NCBI GenBank assembly: GCA_965243335.1
Contig: OZ251545.1
Coordinates: 3,100,001-3,164,000, forward strand
Direction of reading: 5' to 3'
DNA: 64,000 nt
Source of the DNA: JAJDXW01 sp965243335
Lineage (GTDB): Bacteria > Pseudomonadota > Gammaproteobacteria > HK1
Part shown: piece by piece, positions 16,941 to 25,601 of the stretch
Position numbering within the stretch: the first letter of the stretch is position 1
Layout: each line of letters opens with the position of its first letter
Notes under the pieces: generated by a model
What the model was told of the DNA's origin: nothing
What the model saw: the letters and a program-made list of their open reading frames with translations, nothing else
Databases searched by the model: none
Translations under genes and position numbers: made by a program

Positions 16941-17752
16941 ATGAGCGAGGGAGCGGGGAGGGCGCCCGCCGGAGCGCCGCCCGCCGCGCGCACGGTCGAG
17001 GTCAACGGCCGGGCGTGCCGGGTCTGGGAGAAGGGGGCGGGGGCGCCGGTCGGCGTGCTCGCCGGGATCGGCGGGCTCGCGGGCTGGACCCCGTTCCTCG
17101 ATCGCCTCGCGGAGCGGCGCCGGGTCGTCGTCCCGTCCCTCCCCGGGTTCCCGGGGGCGGAGGGGCACGACGTGCTCGACAGCCAGCTCGACTGGATCCT
17201 CGCCGTGCAGGACCTGCTTGAAGGGGCGGGGCTCGCGGGGGCGGATCTCGTCGGCGTGTCGGTCGGCGCCGCCCTCGCGGCGGACGCCGCCGCCTGCGCG
17301 CGCGGCCTGGTGCGCCGGCTCGTGCTCGTGGGGCGCTCGGGGTTTGCGACGAGGCGGAGCCGGTCGCGGACCTCTGGGCGCAGCGCCCGGGCGAGCTGCC
17401 GGCGCTGGTGTGCGCGGAGCCGGAGCGCTTCCGGGAAGCGGTCGCCGCCCCCGAGGGCGAGGACCCGGTGGAGGCCGAGGTGCTCCTCCTCCGCGCCCAC
17501 GAGGCGGCCGCCCGCCTGCTCTGGCCGCTCGGCGACACCGGGCTCGCGAAGCGCCTGCCGAGGGTCCGCGGCCCGGTCCTGCTGGTGTGGGGGGAGGAGG
17601 ACCGCGTCGTCCCCTTCGGCTACGCCCGCCGCTTCGCCGCGCTTCTCGGCGGCGAGGCGCGCATCGAGCGCGTTCCCGGCACCGGCCACCTCGCGGAGCT
17701 CGACGCCCCGGACGAGGTCGCCCGCCGGGTCCTCGCGTTCCTCGACGATTGA
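16941..17752 (+). pseudogene. alpha/beta hydrolase with a single-base frameshift
   Basis: Reads as a roughly 270-residue alpha/beta hydrolase in two frames. The first part runs from MSEGAG through the nucleophile elbow GVSVGA to LVRRLVLVG. The second part continues as ALGVCDEAEPVADLW, contains WGEEDRVVP (acid) and GTGHLAELD (histidine), and ends at 17752. Adding one G to the four-G run at 17330-17333 restores one uninterrupted protein with the full Ser-Asp-His set. So this is either a recent inactivation or a sequencing error. It lies 121 nt after the luciferase-like gene, across a (GGTCGC)n-like tract. Confidence 0.8.
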
Positions 17753-17883
17753 GCGCGGCTCTCCTCGCCGCTTCCCTCCTTACCGCATCCTGCCCATCCG
17801 CCAACCCGTCCGCCCGGCCCCTTTCACGCTGTGGAGCTGGTCCGCGCGTGCGGCCCGGTTCGGTCGGGTCGGAGCGGCGGAGC

Positions 17884-18004
17884 TCCTGGGAACGCTTGTG
17901 TCCCGCCTGCACTTTCTTCACGGCCGGTTCGCCGATGTGCGGGCGTCTCGCCCGCATCGACCCGTGGCGGTCTTGCCGGCCCGCATGCGGGCGAGACGCC
18001 CGCG
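17884..18004. repeat. family A repeat pair before LIV system 1
   Basis: CCTGGGAACGCTTGTGTCCC at about 17886, then a GCGGGCGTCTCGCCCGCAT unit (17939) and its inverse CATGCGGGCGAGACGCCCGC ending near 18003. Two GACTTCGGCCCG(T/A)-like direct repeats follow (about 18048 and 18068). The AT-rich TATAAAT at 18130-18136, unusual in this DNA, may be the -10 region for the livF-first operon. Nothing in 17753-18196 looks coding. Confidence 0.6.
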
Positions 18005-18196
18005 GCCCGGCGGGCGCCCGTAAGCCGACCGCCCCGCGGCGCGTAGGACTTCGGCCCGTCTTTCGTAAGACTTCGGGCCGAACGACGGAGGGGCGGGGAA
18101 ATCTGGGCGGCGGGGGCGGAGGGCTGTGCTATAAATGCCGCCCCCCGGGGCAGTGCGCCGGCGGGGAGCCGGGCAGGAACGGACGGGGTTTCGAGG

Positions 18197-18949
18197 GTGC
18201 TGTCGATTCGCGGAGTCGCCACCGGATACGGCAAGGTGCAGATCCTGCGCGGGATCGACATGTCCGTGTCCGAGGGCCGGATCGTCGCCCTCCTCGGCGG
18301 CAACGGCACCGGGAAGTCGACCCTCCTGAAGGCGGTCTCCGGCCTCCTCCCGGTGTGGGAGGGTACGATCGAGCTCGAGGGCGAGCCCATCCACAACCGC
18401 CGCCCCAACGAGATCGTGAAGCGGGGCCTCACCCAGGTCACCCAGGGCAAGGACATGTACCCCGCCATGACCGTCGAGGAGAACCTCCGGATCGGGGCCT
18501 ACACCCGCCGCGACCGGGCGGGGGTCGCGGCCGACATGGACAAGGTGTTCGGCTACTTCCCGGTCCTCGGCGAGCGCCGCCGCCAGCTCGCCGCGACCCT
18601 GAGCGGGGGCGAGGTGCAGATGCTGGTGATCGGCCGGGGCCTCATGGCCCGCCCGAAGCTCATCATGCTGGACGAGCCGAGCTCCGCCCTCGCGCCGCGC
18701 ATCGTCCTCGACATCTTCAGCATCGTGAACCGGATCAGCCGCAACGAAGGGATCACGATCCTGCTGGTCGAACAGAACGTGCGGATGGCCCTGCTGCTCG
18801 CGGAGTACGGCTACGTGATCCGGGACGGGGTGATCCACATCGAGGGCGACTCGCGCGACCTCATCAACGACGACAACGTGCGCCTCGCCTACCTCGGGGG
18901 CACGGTCACCGACGCCGGCGACGGGGCCGGCGCCGCGCTCGCCCACTAG
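18197..18949 (+). CDS. livF: branched-chain amino acid-type ABC ATPase (LivF)
   Basis: A 250-residue cytoplasmic ATPase starting at GTG. Walker A GGNGTGKST is at 34-42, signature LSGGEVQ (usual form LSGGEQQ), Walker B LIMLDEP, and the switch histidine is replaced by the VEQN motif typical of LivF. The D-loop reads SSALAP where SLGLAP is usual. It is the first gene of the plus-strand LIV operon 1, 48 nt before livH. The substrate could be an amino acid, amide, urea-like compound or organic acid; LIV-type systems are diverse. Confidence 0.93.
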   Translation: MLSIRGVATGYGKVQILRGIDMSVSEGRIVALLGGNGTGKSTLLKAVSGLLPVWEGTIELEGEPIHNRRPNEIVKRGLTQVTQGKDMYPAMTVEENLRIGAYTRRDRAGVAADMDKVFGYFPVLGERRRQLAATLSGGEVQMLVIGRGLMARPKLIMLDEPSSALAPRIVLDIFSIVNRISRNEGITILLVEQNVRMALLLAEYGYVIRDGVIHIEGDSRDLINDDNVRLAYLGGTVTDAGDGAGAALAH

Positions 18950-18997
18950 CCGGGCCGGACGGACGGACGGGAAAGGAAGGGGCGGGAAGGCTGCGCG

Positions 18998-19888
18998 ATG
19001 GACCTGCTGCTCGATTTCGTCATCGTCGGGGTCTCCATCGGGATCGTCTACGGGCTGGTCGCCCTCGGCATCTCGCTCATCTTCTCGGGGCTCGACATCG
19101 TCCACTTCGCGCACGGCGAGCTGTACATGATCGGCTCGTTCCTCGGCATCGCGGTGATCAGCCTCACCGGGGTCCCCTACTTCTGGGCCCTCATCGGGGC
19201 GATGATCATCACCGGCGCGCTCGGCATCGTGATCGAGCGGGTGTTCTACCGGCGGCTCACCCGCGGCGGGGGCGGCTACACCGTGGCCGGCATGGGCATG
19301 ATCATCTGCGGGTTCGGCATGTCCGTGGCCCTCCAGAACGTCGCCTACCTGCTCTGGGGCGCCGCCCCCCACCCGTACCCGGTCACCTTCGGGATGCCCA
19401 TCTTCCTCGGCAACATCGCCCTGCCGAAGTCCTACCTCTACATCCTCGTCTGCGCGCTCGTGCTGATGACGGTGCTGCACACGTTCCTCACCCGCACCAA
19501 GCTCGGCCTCGCGGTGCGGGCGGTGGCCTACAACAAGGACACCTCCTACCTCATGGGGGTCAACGTGCCGGTGATGATCTCGCTCATCTTCGGCGTGGCG
19601 TGCGCGATGGCCGCCGCCGCCGGCGTGCTGATCGGCCCCATCAACTACGTGCAGATCGAGATGGGCTACCTGATGCTGCTCAAGGCGTTCGCGGCGGCCG
19701 TGGTGGGCGGCTTCGGGAGCCTGCCGGGGGCCCTGCTCGGGGGCGTCGTGGTGGGGCTGTTCGAGACGCTCTGCGCGGGCTATCTCATCGCGAGCTACAA
19801 GGACATCTACGCCTTCCTCCTGCTCATCGTGGTGCTCATGGCGAGGCCGACCGGCCTGCTCGGCATCCTGGTGAAGGTGAAGGCATAG
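18998..19888 (+). CDS. livH: branched-chain amino acid-type ABC permease (LivH)
   Basis: A 296-residue inner-membrane permease with eight predicted helices. Hallmarks: GLVALGISLIFSGLDIVHFAHGE near the N-terminus, the motif where LivH proteins carry a G-x-x-N-F-A-H/Q-G-like sequence, and the conserved AAAVVGGFGSLPGALLGGVVVG cytoplasmic loop toward the C-terminus. It starts after GGAAGGGGCGGGAAGG. It forms the membrane channel with LivM. A UUCG-capped hairpin lies just after the stop. Confidence 0.93.
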   Translation: MDLLLDFVIVGVSIGIVYGLVALGISLIFSGLDIVHFAHGELYMIGSFLGIAVISLTGVPYFWALIGAMIITGALGIVIERVFYRRLTRGGGGYTVAGMGMIICGFGMSVALQNVAYLLWGAAPHPYPVTFGMPIFLGNIALPKSYLYILVCALVLMTVLHTFLTRTKLGLAVRAVAYNKDTSYLMGVNVPVMISLIFGVACAMAAAAGVLIGPINYVQIEMGYLMLLKAFAAAVVGGFGSLPGALLGGVVVGLFETLCAGYLIASYKDIYAFLLLIVVLMARPTGLLGILVKVKA

Positions 19889-19894
19889 CCTGGG

Positions 19895-19918
19895 GGCTCC
19901 GGCCTTCGGGCCGGGGTC
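19895..19918 (+). terminator. UUCG-loop hairpin between livH and the binding-protein gene
   Basis: GGCTCCGGCC-TTCG-GGCCGGGGTC forms a 10-bp stem with two wobble pairs and a stable UUCG tetraloop, 7 nt after the livH stop. Without a T tract it is more likely a processing or stability element that separates livH from the highly expressed binding-protein message. Confidence 0.5.
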
Positions 19919-19984
19919 GAATGCGCCGTCCCGCCCTCGACTCGACGAGCGGCGGGCGGCGAACGGAAGGAGAAGGAGACCAAC

Positions 19985-21262
19985 ATGAACCGATATCCTC
20001 CGAAGAAGGCCGGGAACGGGGTACGCAACGCCCTGCTCGGATTCACCGCCGCGTCCCTGGTGGCCGTCTCGTCGGCGGCGTCCGCCGGGGTCATCAAGGT
20101 GGGCGTCAGCCTGCGCATGAAGACGGAGACCGGCGAGAAGTACGGCCAGATGGTGGTCGACGAGTTCGAGGCGATCAACGCCGCGGGCGGCGTCAACGGC
20201 CATACCATCGAGGTCAAGCTGCTCAACGACGAGTGCAAGTCCGACATCGGGGTCGCCAACGCCACCAAGTACGCCTACCAGGACAACGTCCATCTGTTCA
20301 TCGGCTCGTCGTGCAGCTCGGTCTCGCTGCCGATCGTGGACGTCCTGCACAAGGCGGGGGTCCCGATGCTGATCCCGCACTCCACCAACTACAAGATCAC
20401 CCTCAAGGGCAGCCCGTGGGTGTACCGGGTGCCGATCTCCTCGCGCTTCTCCGCGGCGGCCGCCGCGAAGTACACGGCCGAGAACATCGGCACGAAGATC
20501 GCCTACATCTGGGCGTCCGACGCCGCCTCGCAGGCCGACGCGCAGAAGTTCTACGAGTACATCGAGACCTACCACGGGGAGCCGCCGGTGTACGCCGAGC
20601 AGTTCCAGGAGGGCGAGCTCGACCTCCGGGCGCACCTGCTGAAGATCAAGTCCCTCAAGCCCGAGGCGCTGATGATCTCGGCCCAGTCGCAGGACTTCGC
20701 GCGCGGCCTGGTGCAGTCCTACGAGGTCGGGATCCCGCCGTCGGTCAAGCGGATCGGCGGGTCGGCGGCCTCCAACCGGCCGGCCCCGATCCTGTCCGGC
20801 GACGCGATCAAGGGGGTGTTCTTCCACGCCGCCTTCTCGTACGCGGACCCGGACCCGAAGGTGCGGGAGTTCGTGAAGATGACGGCGGAGCGCTACGGCG
20901 TCGCGAACCCGGACCACGACTTCTCGCAGGCGTGGGACAGCGTGCACGTGGCGCGGGTCGCGTTCGAGCGCGCGAACCTCACCCTCGACGACGACTCCCT
21001 GGCCGCGGACCGCGCCGCGATCCGGGACGCCCTCGGGACCGTCACCGGCTACGTCACCCTCGGCGGCGGGGTGGTCGACTTCTGCGCCGACCCGACCCCC
21101 GAATGCCGGGACGGCAACAAGACCCCGGTGCTCATCGAGTACACCAAGGGCGGCGAGGACTACGAGCTTCGGGTGATCGGCAAGACCACGTTCGGCGCCG
21201 ACTTCGGCCTCGCGGGCATGGAGGAGGAGGCCATGAAGCTGCGGGAGTCCCTCGACAACTAG
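19985..21262 (+). CDS. LIV-type ABC substrate-binding protein
   Basis: A 425-residue periplasmic binding protein. It has a cleavable signal peptide (residues 1-35, ending SAASAGV), then KVGVSLRMKTETGEKYGQ and two Peripla_BP_6 lobes. GGVNGHTIEVKLLNDECKSD is the standard opening of the family, and a C-terminal disulfide candidate (C348/C353 region, DFCADPTPEC) is visible. It starts at ATG after AAGGAGAAGGAG, the strongest ribosome-binding site in the operon, as expected for the most abundant component. It is flanked on both sides by GC hairpins. It delivers substrate to LivHM. Confidence 0.92.
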   Translation: MNRYPPKKAGNGVRNALLGFTAASLVAVSSAASAGVIKVGVSLRMKTETGEKYGQMVVDEFEAINAAGGVNGHTIEVKLLNDECKSDIGVANATKYAYQDNVHLFIGSSCSSVSLPIVDVLHKAGVPMLIPHSTNYKITLKGSPWVYRVPISSRFSAAAAAKYTAENIGTKIAYIWASDAASQADAQKFYEYIETYHGEPPVYAEQFQEGELDLRAHLLKIKSLKPEALMISAQSQDFARGLVQSYEVGIPPSVKRIGGSAASNRPAPILSGDAIKGVFFHAAFSYADPDPKVREFVKMTAERYGVANPDHDFSQAWDSVHVARVAFERANLTLDDDSLAADRAAIRDALGTVTGYVTLGGGVVDFCADPTPECRDGNKTPVLIEYTKGGEDYELRVIGKTTFGADFGLAGMEEEAMKLRESLDN

Positions 21263-21298
21263 CGCGGTCGTCGAGGAGGAGGCCGCCGCGGTCGCGCT

Positions 21299-21342
21299 CC
21301 CCGGCTCCGGCCCCAGGGTAAGCCCCGGGGCCGGAGCCGGGG
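21299..21342 (+). terminator. perfect 16-bp GC hairpin after the binding-protein gene
   Basis: CCCCGGCTCCGGCCCC (21299-21314) is exactly complementary to GGGGCCGGAGCCGGGG (21327-21342), with a 12-nt loop, 37 nt after the stop. There is no T tract. It probably stabilises the upstream message and attenuates transcription into livM. Confidence 0.65.
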
Positions 21343-21525
21343 GGGCGGCGGCGGTGGAAGCGGAGCTGCGCGGGCGGGCGGCGGCGTTGCTGTCGCCCGC
21401 CCGCGGTGACGGCCCCGCGCCGGTCGAGCGCTCGCCTTCCCGGGCCGGGGAGGCGCGCGCGGGGCGGGGCGGACGACCAGGGCAGACCAGCGAGCGGAGG
21501 CGGAGCCGAGAGGCGGACGGAGGCG

Positions 21526-22647
21526 ATGGCGGAACCGGCAGCAGGGAACCAGGCGGTAAGCCTGCGATTCGTGGACTCGGTGGATCGCTCGCTCGCGCGG
21601 CTGCGGGAGATCCATCCGCTCGCGCCGTGGGCGATCGCGGCCCTCGTGCTCGCCCCCCTGCCGTGGGTCCTCGTCAACACCTACCACGTCTATCTCGCGA
21701 ACTTCATCTGCATCATGATCCTCCTCTCCGTGGGCCTCAACATCGTCAAGGGGTTCTGCGGGCAGGTGACGGTGGGCCACGTCGGGCTCTACGCCATCGG
21801 CGCCTACACCGCGGCGGTGATGTCGGTGAACTTCGGCTTCCCCTTCTGGGTCTCCCTCCCGATCGCGGTCGGCGTCACCCTGCTCGCCGGCGTGTTCGTC
21901 GGGATCCCCTCGTTCCGGCTCGAGGGCGCCTACCTCGCCCTCGTGACCCTCGGGCTCGGGGAGTCGGTCCGCCTCTTCATCAGCGCCACCGAATACCTCG
22001 GGGCGACCAACGGGTTCAGCGGCGTGCCGTCCCCCCGGATCGGGGAGTTCCGCTTCGACACCTACCAGAAGTACTACTACCTGGTGATGCCGGTCATGCT
22101 GCTCGGGGTGTTCTTCTCGTTCCAGATCCTGCGCTCGCGGCTCGGCCGCGCCTTCATGGCGGTGCGTGAGGACCCGGTCGCGGCGGCCGCGTCGGGGGTG
22201 AACGTCCGCCGGCACAAGATGGTTGCGTTCCTCATCAGCGCCGCCTACGCCGGCTTCGCGGGGGCCCTCTACGCCCACATGATCCCGGGCTACCTCAACC
22301 CCCGGAACTTCACCGTCATCGAGATGGTCACCCTGCTCCTCATGGTGGTGCTGGGCGGGCTCGGACACATCTGGGGCGGCATCATCGGCGCGATCATCGT
22401 CACCATCGTGTACGACGTCACCAAGGACTACTACCACTACTCGCTGCTGATGTTCGGCATGGTGATCGTGCTGACGGTGCTGTTCATGCCGAAGGGGATC
22501 GGCGGGATCATCGACCGCTTCATCGCGACCCGGCGCTTCATCGCGATCCGCGAGCGCGAGGCGGCGCGGGCCGGGGCGGGCGCGTCCGGGGCGGCGGCGT
22601 CCGGGGCGGGCGCGGCGGGGGAGCGGGGGCCCGGCGATGCTGCTTAG
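21526..22647 (+). CDS. livM: branched-chain amino acid-type ABC permease (LivM)
   Basis: A 373-residue inner-membrane permease with about ten helices. It contains the LivM signature GFCGQVTVGHVGLYAIGAYTAA and the cytoplasmic MVVLGGLGHIWGGIIGAI loop. The ATG at 21526 follows GGAGGCG; the longer in-frame start at 21406 would add 40 proline/arginine-rich residues and is less likely. The last 25 residues are an alanine/glycine low-complexity tail encoded by repeating GC-rich hexamers. The stop overlaps the livG start by 11 nt. Confidence 0.92.
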   Translation: MAEPAAGNQAVSLRFVDSVDRSLARLREIHPLAPWAIAALVLAPLPWVLVNTYHVYLANFICIMILLSVGLNIVKGFCGQVTVGHVGLYAIGAYTAAVMSVNFGFPFWVSLPIAVGVTLLAGVFVGIPSFRLEGAYLALVTLGLGESVRLFISATEYLGATNGFSGVPSPRIGEFRFDTYQKYYYLVMPVMLLGVFFSFQILRSRLGRAFMAVREDPVAAAASGVNVRRHKMVAFLISAAYAGFAGALYAHMIPGYLNPRNFTVIEMVTLLLMVVLGGLGHIWGGIIGAIIVTIVYDVTKDYYHYSLLMFGMVIVLTVLFMPKGIGGIIDRFIATRRFIAIREREAARAGAGASGAAASGAGAAGERGPGDAA

Positions 22648-23434
22648 GACCGAGAACCTGTCGAAGCACTTCGGCGGGCTCCGCGCCGTCGACCGGATCG
22701 ACTTCGCGCTCGAGTCGGGCGAGGTGCGGGGGCTCATCGGCCCCAACGGCTCGGGCAAGAGCACGTTCTTCAACCTCATCTCCGGGATCTACCGGCCCGA
22801 CGAAGGGAGCCGGGTGTGGATCGACGGGGAGGAGACCACGCGGGAGGAGCCGCACGAGATCGCGGCCCGCGGCGTCGCCCGCACGTTCCAGCTCCTGCGG
22901 GTGTTCGCGGAGATGACGGTGCTCGAGAACCTGATGATCGGGCACCACCTGCACGTCGACTACAGCTCGTTCGCGGCCGCCCTCGGGACGCGCGGGGTGC
23001 GCGCGCGGGAACGCAAGGTGCGCGAGGAGATGCGGGAGCTGCTCGCGTTCATCGGCCTCGCGGACTTCCACGCGATGCCCGCGTCGGAGCTCTCCGTCGG
23101 GCAGCGACGCCTCCTCGCCCTCGGGCGGGCGATGGCGATGCGGCCGCGGCTGCTGCTGCTCGACGAGCCGGCGGCGGGGCTCTCGCCGGTGAACGTGGAC
23201 AACCTGCTGCGCATCATCCTCGGTCTCAAGGACCGCTACGGCCTCACGGTGGTCATCGTCGAGCACATCCTGCGGGTGGTGATGGACACCTGCGGGATCG
23301 TCACCGTGCTCGACCACGGGCAGAAGATCGCCGAAGGCCCCCCGGAGGAGGTGAAGAACGACCACGCGGTCATCGAAGCCTATCTCGGCCGCGAGATGGA
23401 CGACGAGGAGGTGCGGGCCGCCCTCCAGGCGTGA
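22637..23434 (+). CDS. livG: branched-chain amino acid-type ABC ATPase (LivG)
   Basis: A 265-residue ATPase. Walker A GPNGSGKST is at 35-43, a signature of the LivG type reads ELSVGQRRL, Walker B is LLLLDEPAAGLSP, and the switch region is VEHILRVVMD. It overlaps the livM end by 11 nt, so it is translationally coupled. It completes LIV system 1 (F-H-binding protein-M-G). The next gene, an ATPase of a different family, starts 63 nt later on the same strand but looks like a foreign unit. Confidence 0.93.
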   Translation: MLLRTENLSKHFGGLRAVDRIDFALESGEVRGLIGPNGSGKSTFFNLISGIYRPDEGSRVWIDGEETTREEPHEIAARGVARTFQLLRVFAEMTVLENLMIGHHLHVDYSSFAAALGTRGVRARERKVREEMRELLAFIGLADFHAMPASELSVGQRRLLALGRAMAMRPRLLLLDEPAAGLSPVNVDNLLRIILGLKDRYGLTVVIVEHILRVVMDTCGIVTVLDHGQKIAEGPPEEVKNDHAVIEAYLGREMDDEEVRAALQA

Positions 23435-23497
23435 ACCGGTTGGCGGATGGCGTTTACCGGCTTCCCAGCGCGGCGCTTCCCATAGCCAGGAGTGATC

Positions 23498-24802
23498 ATG
23501 GCGAAGATTGAAGGGATCCGGATTGCGAACTACCGGGTGTTGAGAAACATCACGCTCGGAAAGCTGTGGAATACGCAGCACGCTCGCCCGCTGACCCCGA
23601 TGACGGCGGTCATCGGCAAGAACGGGGTGGGCAAGAGCTCGCTGTTCGATGCCCTGGGCTTTCTTGGAGAATGCCTCGGGTTGGGGGTCGAGGAAGCCTG
23701 CGATGCGAGGGGGCGGGGCGGGTTCCACCGTATACGCTCCCAGGGGAGCGACGCGCCGATCGAGTTCGAGGTCTGTTATCGGGAGGCGCCGGGCGCCCGG
23801 CCCATCACCTACGAGCTCGCCATCGACGAAGACGGTTCGGGCCGCCCCTTCGTTGCGCACGAGTACCTTCATCAGTTGAATGAAGAATACATGCGGAGAT
23901 TCATATTCCTGATAATGGCCGACGGTAGTGGGATTGTCTGGAGGGGAGAAGCACATGGTCGGCAGATGAATGAGAACGAGGAGGAAGGATTCGATCCGGG
24001 AACGCTCATTCGACAGCTATTAGGAGGGCAGGACGACGAGGAGAGCAGGGAGACGGAAATCGTCGAGCTCTCGGACAAGCGCAGGCTCGGCATTGCCGCT
24101 CTCGGGGCCCTGAAACAGCACCCCCGGATAGCCTCCTTTCGCCGGTTTCTCGAAGGGTGGTATCTCAGCTATTTTACCCCGGACGCCGCTCGCAGCCTGC
24201 CGTTGGCCGGCCCCCAGCGGCATTTGAACGTCCACGGAGACAACCTCGGGAACGTCGTCCAGTTCATGGAGCGGGAGCATCCGGCGAGCTTCAGAACCAT
24301 TCTGGAACGCATTTCCGAAAAGGTTCCAGGTATCGACAGAATAGACACGACGCAAAGCCCGGACGGCCGGCTTCTTCTTCGCTTCAACGACGGCGGGTTC
24401 GAGGATCCGTTCTACGCCCAGCAGATGTCCGACGGCACGTTGAAGATTTTCGCCTACCTGCTCATGCTGGAGGATCCGGAGCCGCCTCCCTTCATATGCG
24501 TCGAAGAGCCGGAGAACGGCCTCTATCACAAGCTGCTGGAGCTTCTGGCCGACGAATTTCGCTCCCATGCCACGGGAAGAAAGGGGGCATCCCAGATATT
24601 CGTCACGACGCACCAGCCCTATTTCGTCGATGCCCTCGGTCCCGAGGAGACGTGGGTCCTCGAAAAGAAAGAGGACGGCTTCTCGGAAGTCACCAGGGCG
24701 AGTGACGACGAGATCGTGAAGGCCATGGTGGACGAGGGGCTGCCGCTCGGCGGTCTCTGGTACAGCGATTACCTGGACAGGAGAACCCCTGGTGCATCTT
24801 GA
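23498..24802 (+). CDS. ABC-type AAA family ATPase (RecF/OLD-like), possible defence component
   Basis: A 434-residue soluble ATPase. It opens with an IRIANYRVLRN motif followed by Walker A GKNGVGKSS (40-48), as in RecF/SMC/OLD-like ATPases. Near the C-terminus come a signature-like QMSDGTLK, Walker B ICVEEPENGL and a TTHQPYFVD switch. ATG at 23498 follows AGGAG at 5-nt spacing. Base composition is lower in GC and codon use more relaxed than in neighbouring genes. It overlaps a TOPRIM-like gene by 11 nt. Such ATPase plus TOPRIM pairs (OLD, PARIS and AbiL types) are often anti-phage systems. Assignment to the ATPase family is firm; the defence role is inferred. Confidence 0.85.
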   Translation: MAKIEGIRIANYRVLRNITLGKLWNTQHARPLTPMTAVIGKNGVGKSSLFDALGFLGECLGLGVEEACDARGRGGFHRIRSQGSDAPIEFEVCYREAPGARPITYELAIDEDGSGRPFVAHEYLHQLNEEYMRRFIFLIMADGSGIVWRGEAHGRQMNENEEEGFDPGTLIRQLLGGQDDEESRETEIVELSDKRRLGIAALGALKQHPRIASFRRFLEGWYLSYFTPDAARSLPLAGPQRHLNVHGDNLGNVVQFMEREHPASFRTILERISEKVPGIDRIDTTQSPDGRLLLRFNDGGFEDPFYAQQMSDGTLKIFAYLLMLEDPEPPPFICVEEPENGLYHKLLELLADEFRSHATGRKGASQIFVTTHQPYFVDALGPEETWVLEKKEDGFSEVTRASDDEIVKAMVDEGLPLGGLWYSDYLDRRTPGAS

Positions 24803-25445
24803 AGTGCTGGTGGAGGACCGATCGGGAAGCATTGCGCTCGAAATCATTCTGGAGAAGATCCTGGGCGGAAATCATTCCGAACATTCCTGGAGAATACATT
24901 CTTACAAGGGTATTGGCCGGATTCCGGAGGATCTGCACCGTCAGCCGGATCCGAAGAAACGAATCCTTCTTGACCGCTTGCCGAGCATATTGAGAGGGTA
25001 CGGACGGAGCCTTCGGGCGGATCACTCTGCGGTCGTCGTGGTCATGGACCTGGACAACCGGGACTGCATGGAGCTCAAGCAGGAATTGCTCGCGGTGCTT
25101 GACGATTGTGCTCCAAGCCCAAGGACGCTGTTCAGGATCGCCATCGAAGAGAGCGAGGCATGGCTGTTGGGAGACCGGCCCGCGGTGCGGGAAGCCTATC
25201 CTGATGCGAAGGTTCCGGTTCTGAACGGCTACGGGCAGGACAGCATCTGCGGGACCTGGGAGCGTCTGGCGGACGCCGTTCACCCGGGCGGGTCGATACG
25301 GTTGAAGAAAGCAGGTGGGCTCGAAGCCGGCAGGGCGAAGTGCGAGTGGGCGGCCAGGATCGCTCCCCACATGGACCCGGATCGCAACCGGTCGAAGAGC
25401 TTCCAGGTGTTCCGAGACGGGATCAGGAGCCTCACGGAAGCCTGA
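24792..25445 (+). CDS. TOPRIM-like protein, DUF4276 type, partner of the ATPase
   Basis: 217 residues. It opens with a beta strand carrying an acidic residue (LEVLVEDRS, E8), then VVVVMDLDNRDC (D-x-D-like) and IAIEESEAWLLGD. This order (Glu, DxD, ExEAW) is that of DUF4276/RloB-like proteins, relatives of TOPRIM nuclease domains. It overlaps the ATPase gene by 11 nt, so the two are made together. It shares the lower GC content of that gene, consistent with joint horizontal acquisition. Likely job: the nuclease or effector half of an ATPase-controlled complex. The catalytic residues are my reading, not confirmed by structure. Confidence 0.75.
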   Translation: MHLEVLVEDRSGSIALEIILEKILGGNHSEHSWRIHSYKGIGRIPEDLHRQPDPKKRILLDRLPSILRGYGRSLRADHSAVVVVMDLDNRDCMELKQELLAVLDDCAPSPRTLFRIAIEESEAWLLGDRPAVREAYPDAKVPVLNGYGQDSICGTWERLADAVHPGGSIRLKKAGGLEAGRAKCEWAARIAPHMDPDRNRSKSFQVFRDGIRSLTEA

Positions 25446-25477
25446 CGGAGGCGGCGCACGCCGCCTCCATCGCCTCA

Positions 25478-25566
25478 CCTGACTACGTACAAAGATCAGG
25501 TAAACGGCTTCTTTCAACCCGTCATTCCCCGTCATCCTCGCGAAAGCGGGGAGAAAGCGGGAATCC
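25478..25566 (+). repeat. left end of the inverted-repeat element plus decayed family B unit
   Basis: CCTGACTACGTAC (25478-25490) matches the left end of the 11302-11483 element, and the following text (AACCCGTCATTCC, GCGAAAGCGGG) is an interrupted family B repeat. No right end was found before the aminotransferase gene. Confidence 0.5.
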
Positions 25567-25601
25567 ACTTCTTCCCGCCCGGCGAGGGGGCGAACGCGCC
25601 G

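Noticed and set aside
17218..21321. A 1367-codon open frame on the plus strand over LIV system 1
   Set aside because: A shifted-frame shadow of livF, livH and the binding-protein gene; no domain or start site of its own.
23498..25445. Reading the ATPase pair as an extension of LIV system 1
   Set aside because: The ATPase is of the RecF/OLD type rather than a transporter ATPase, all five LIV components are already present, and base composition differs.
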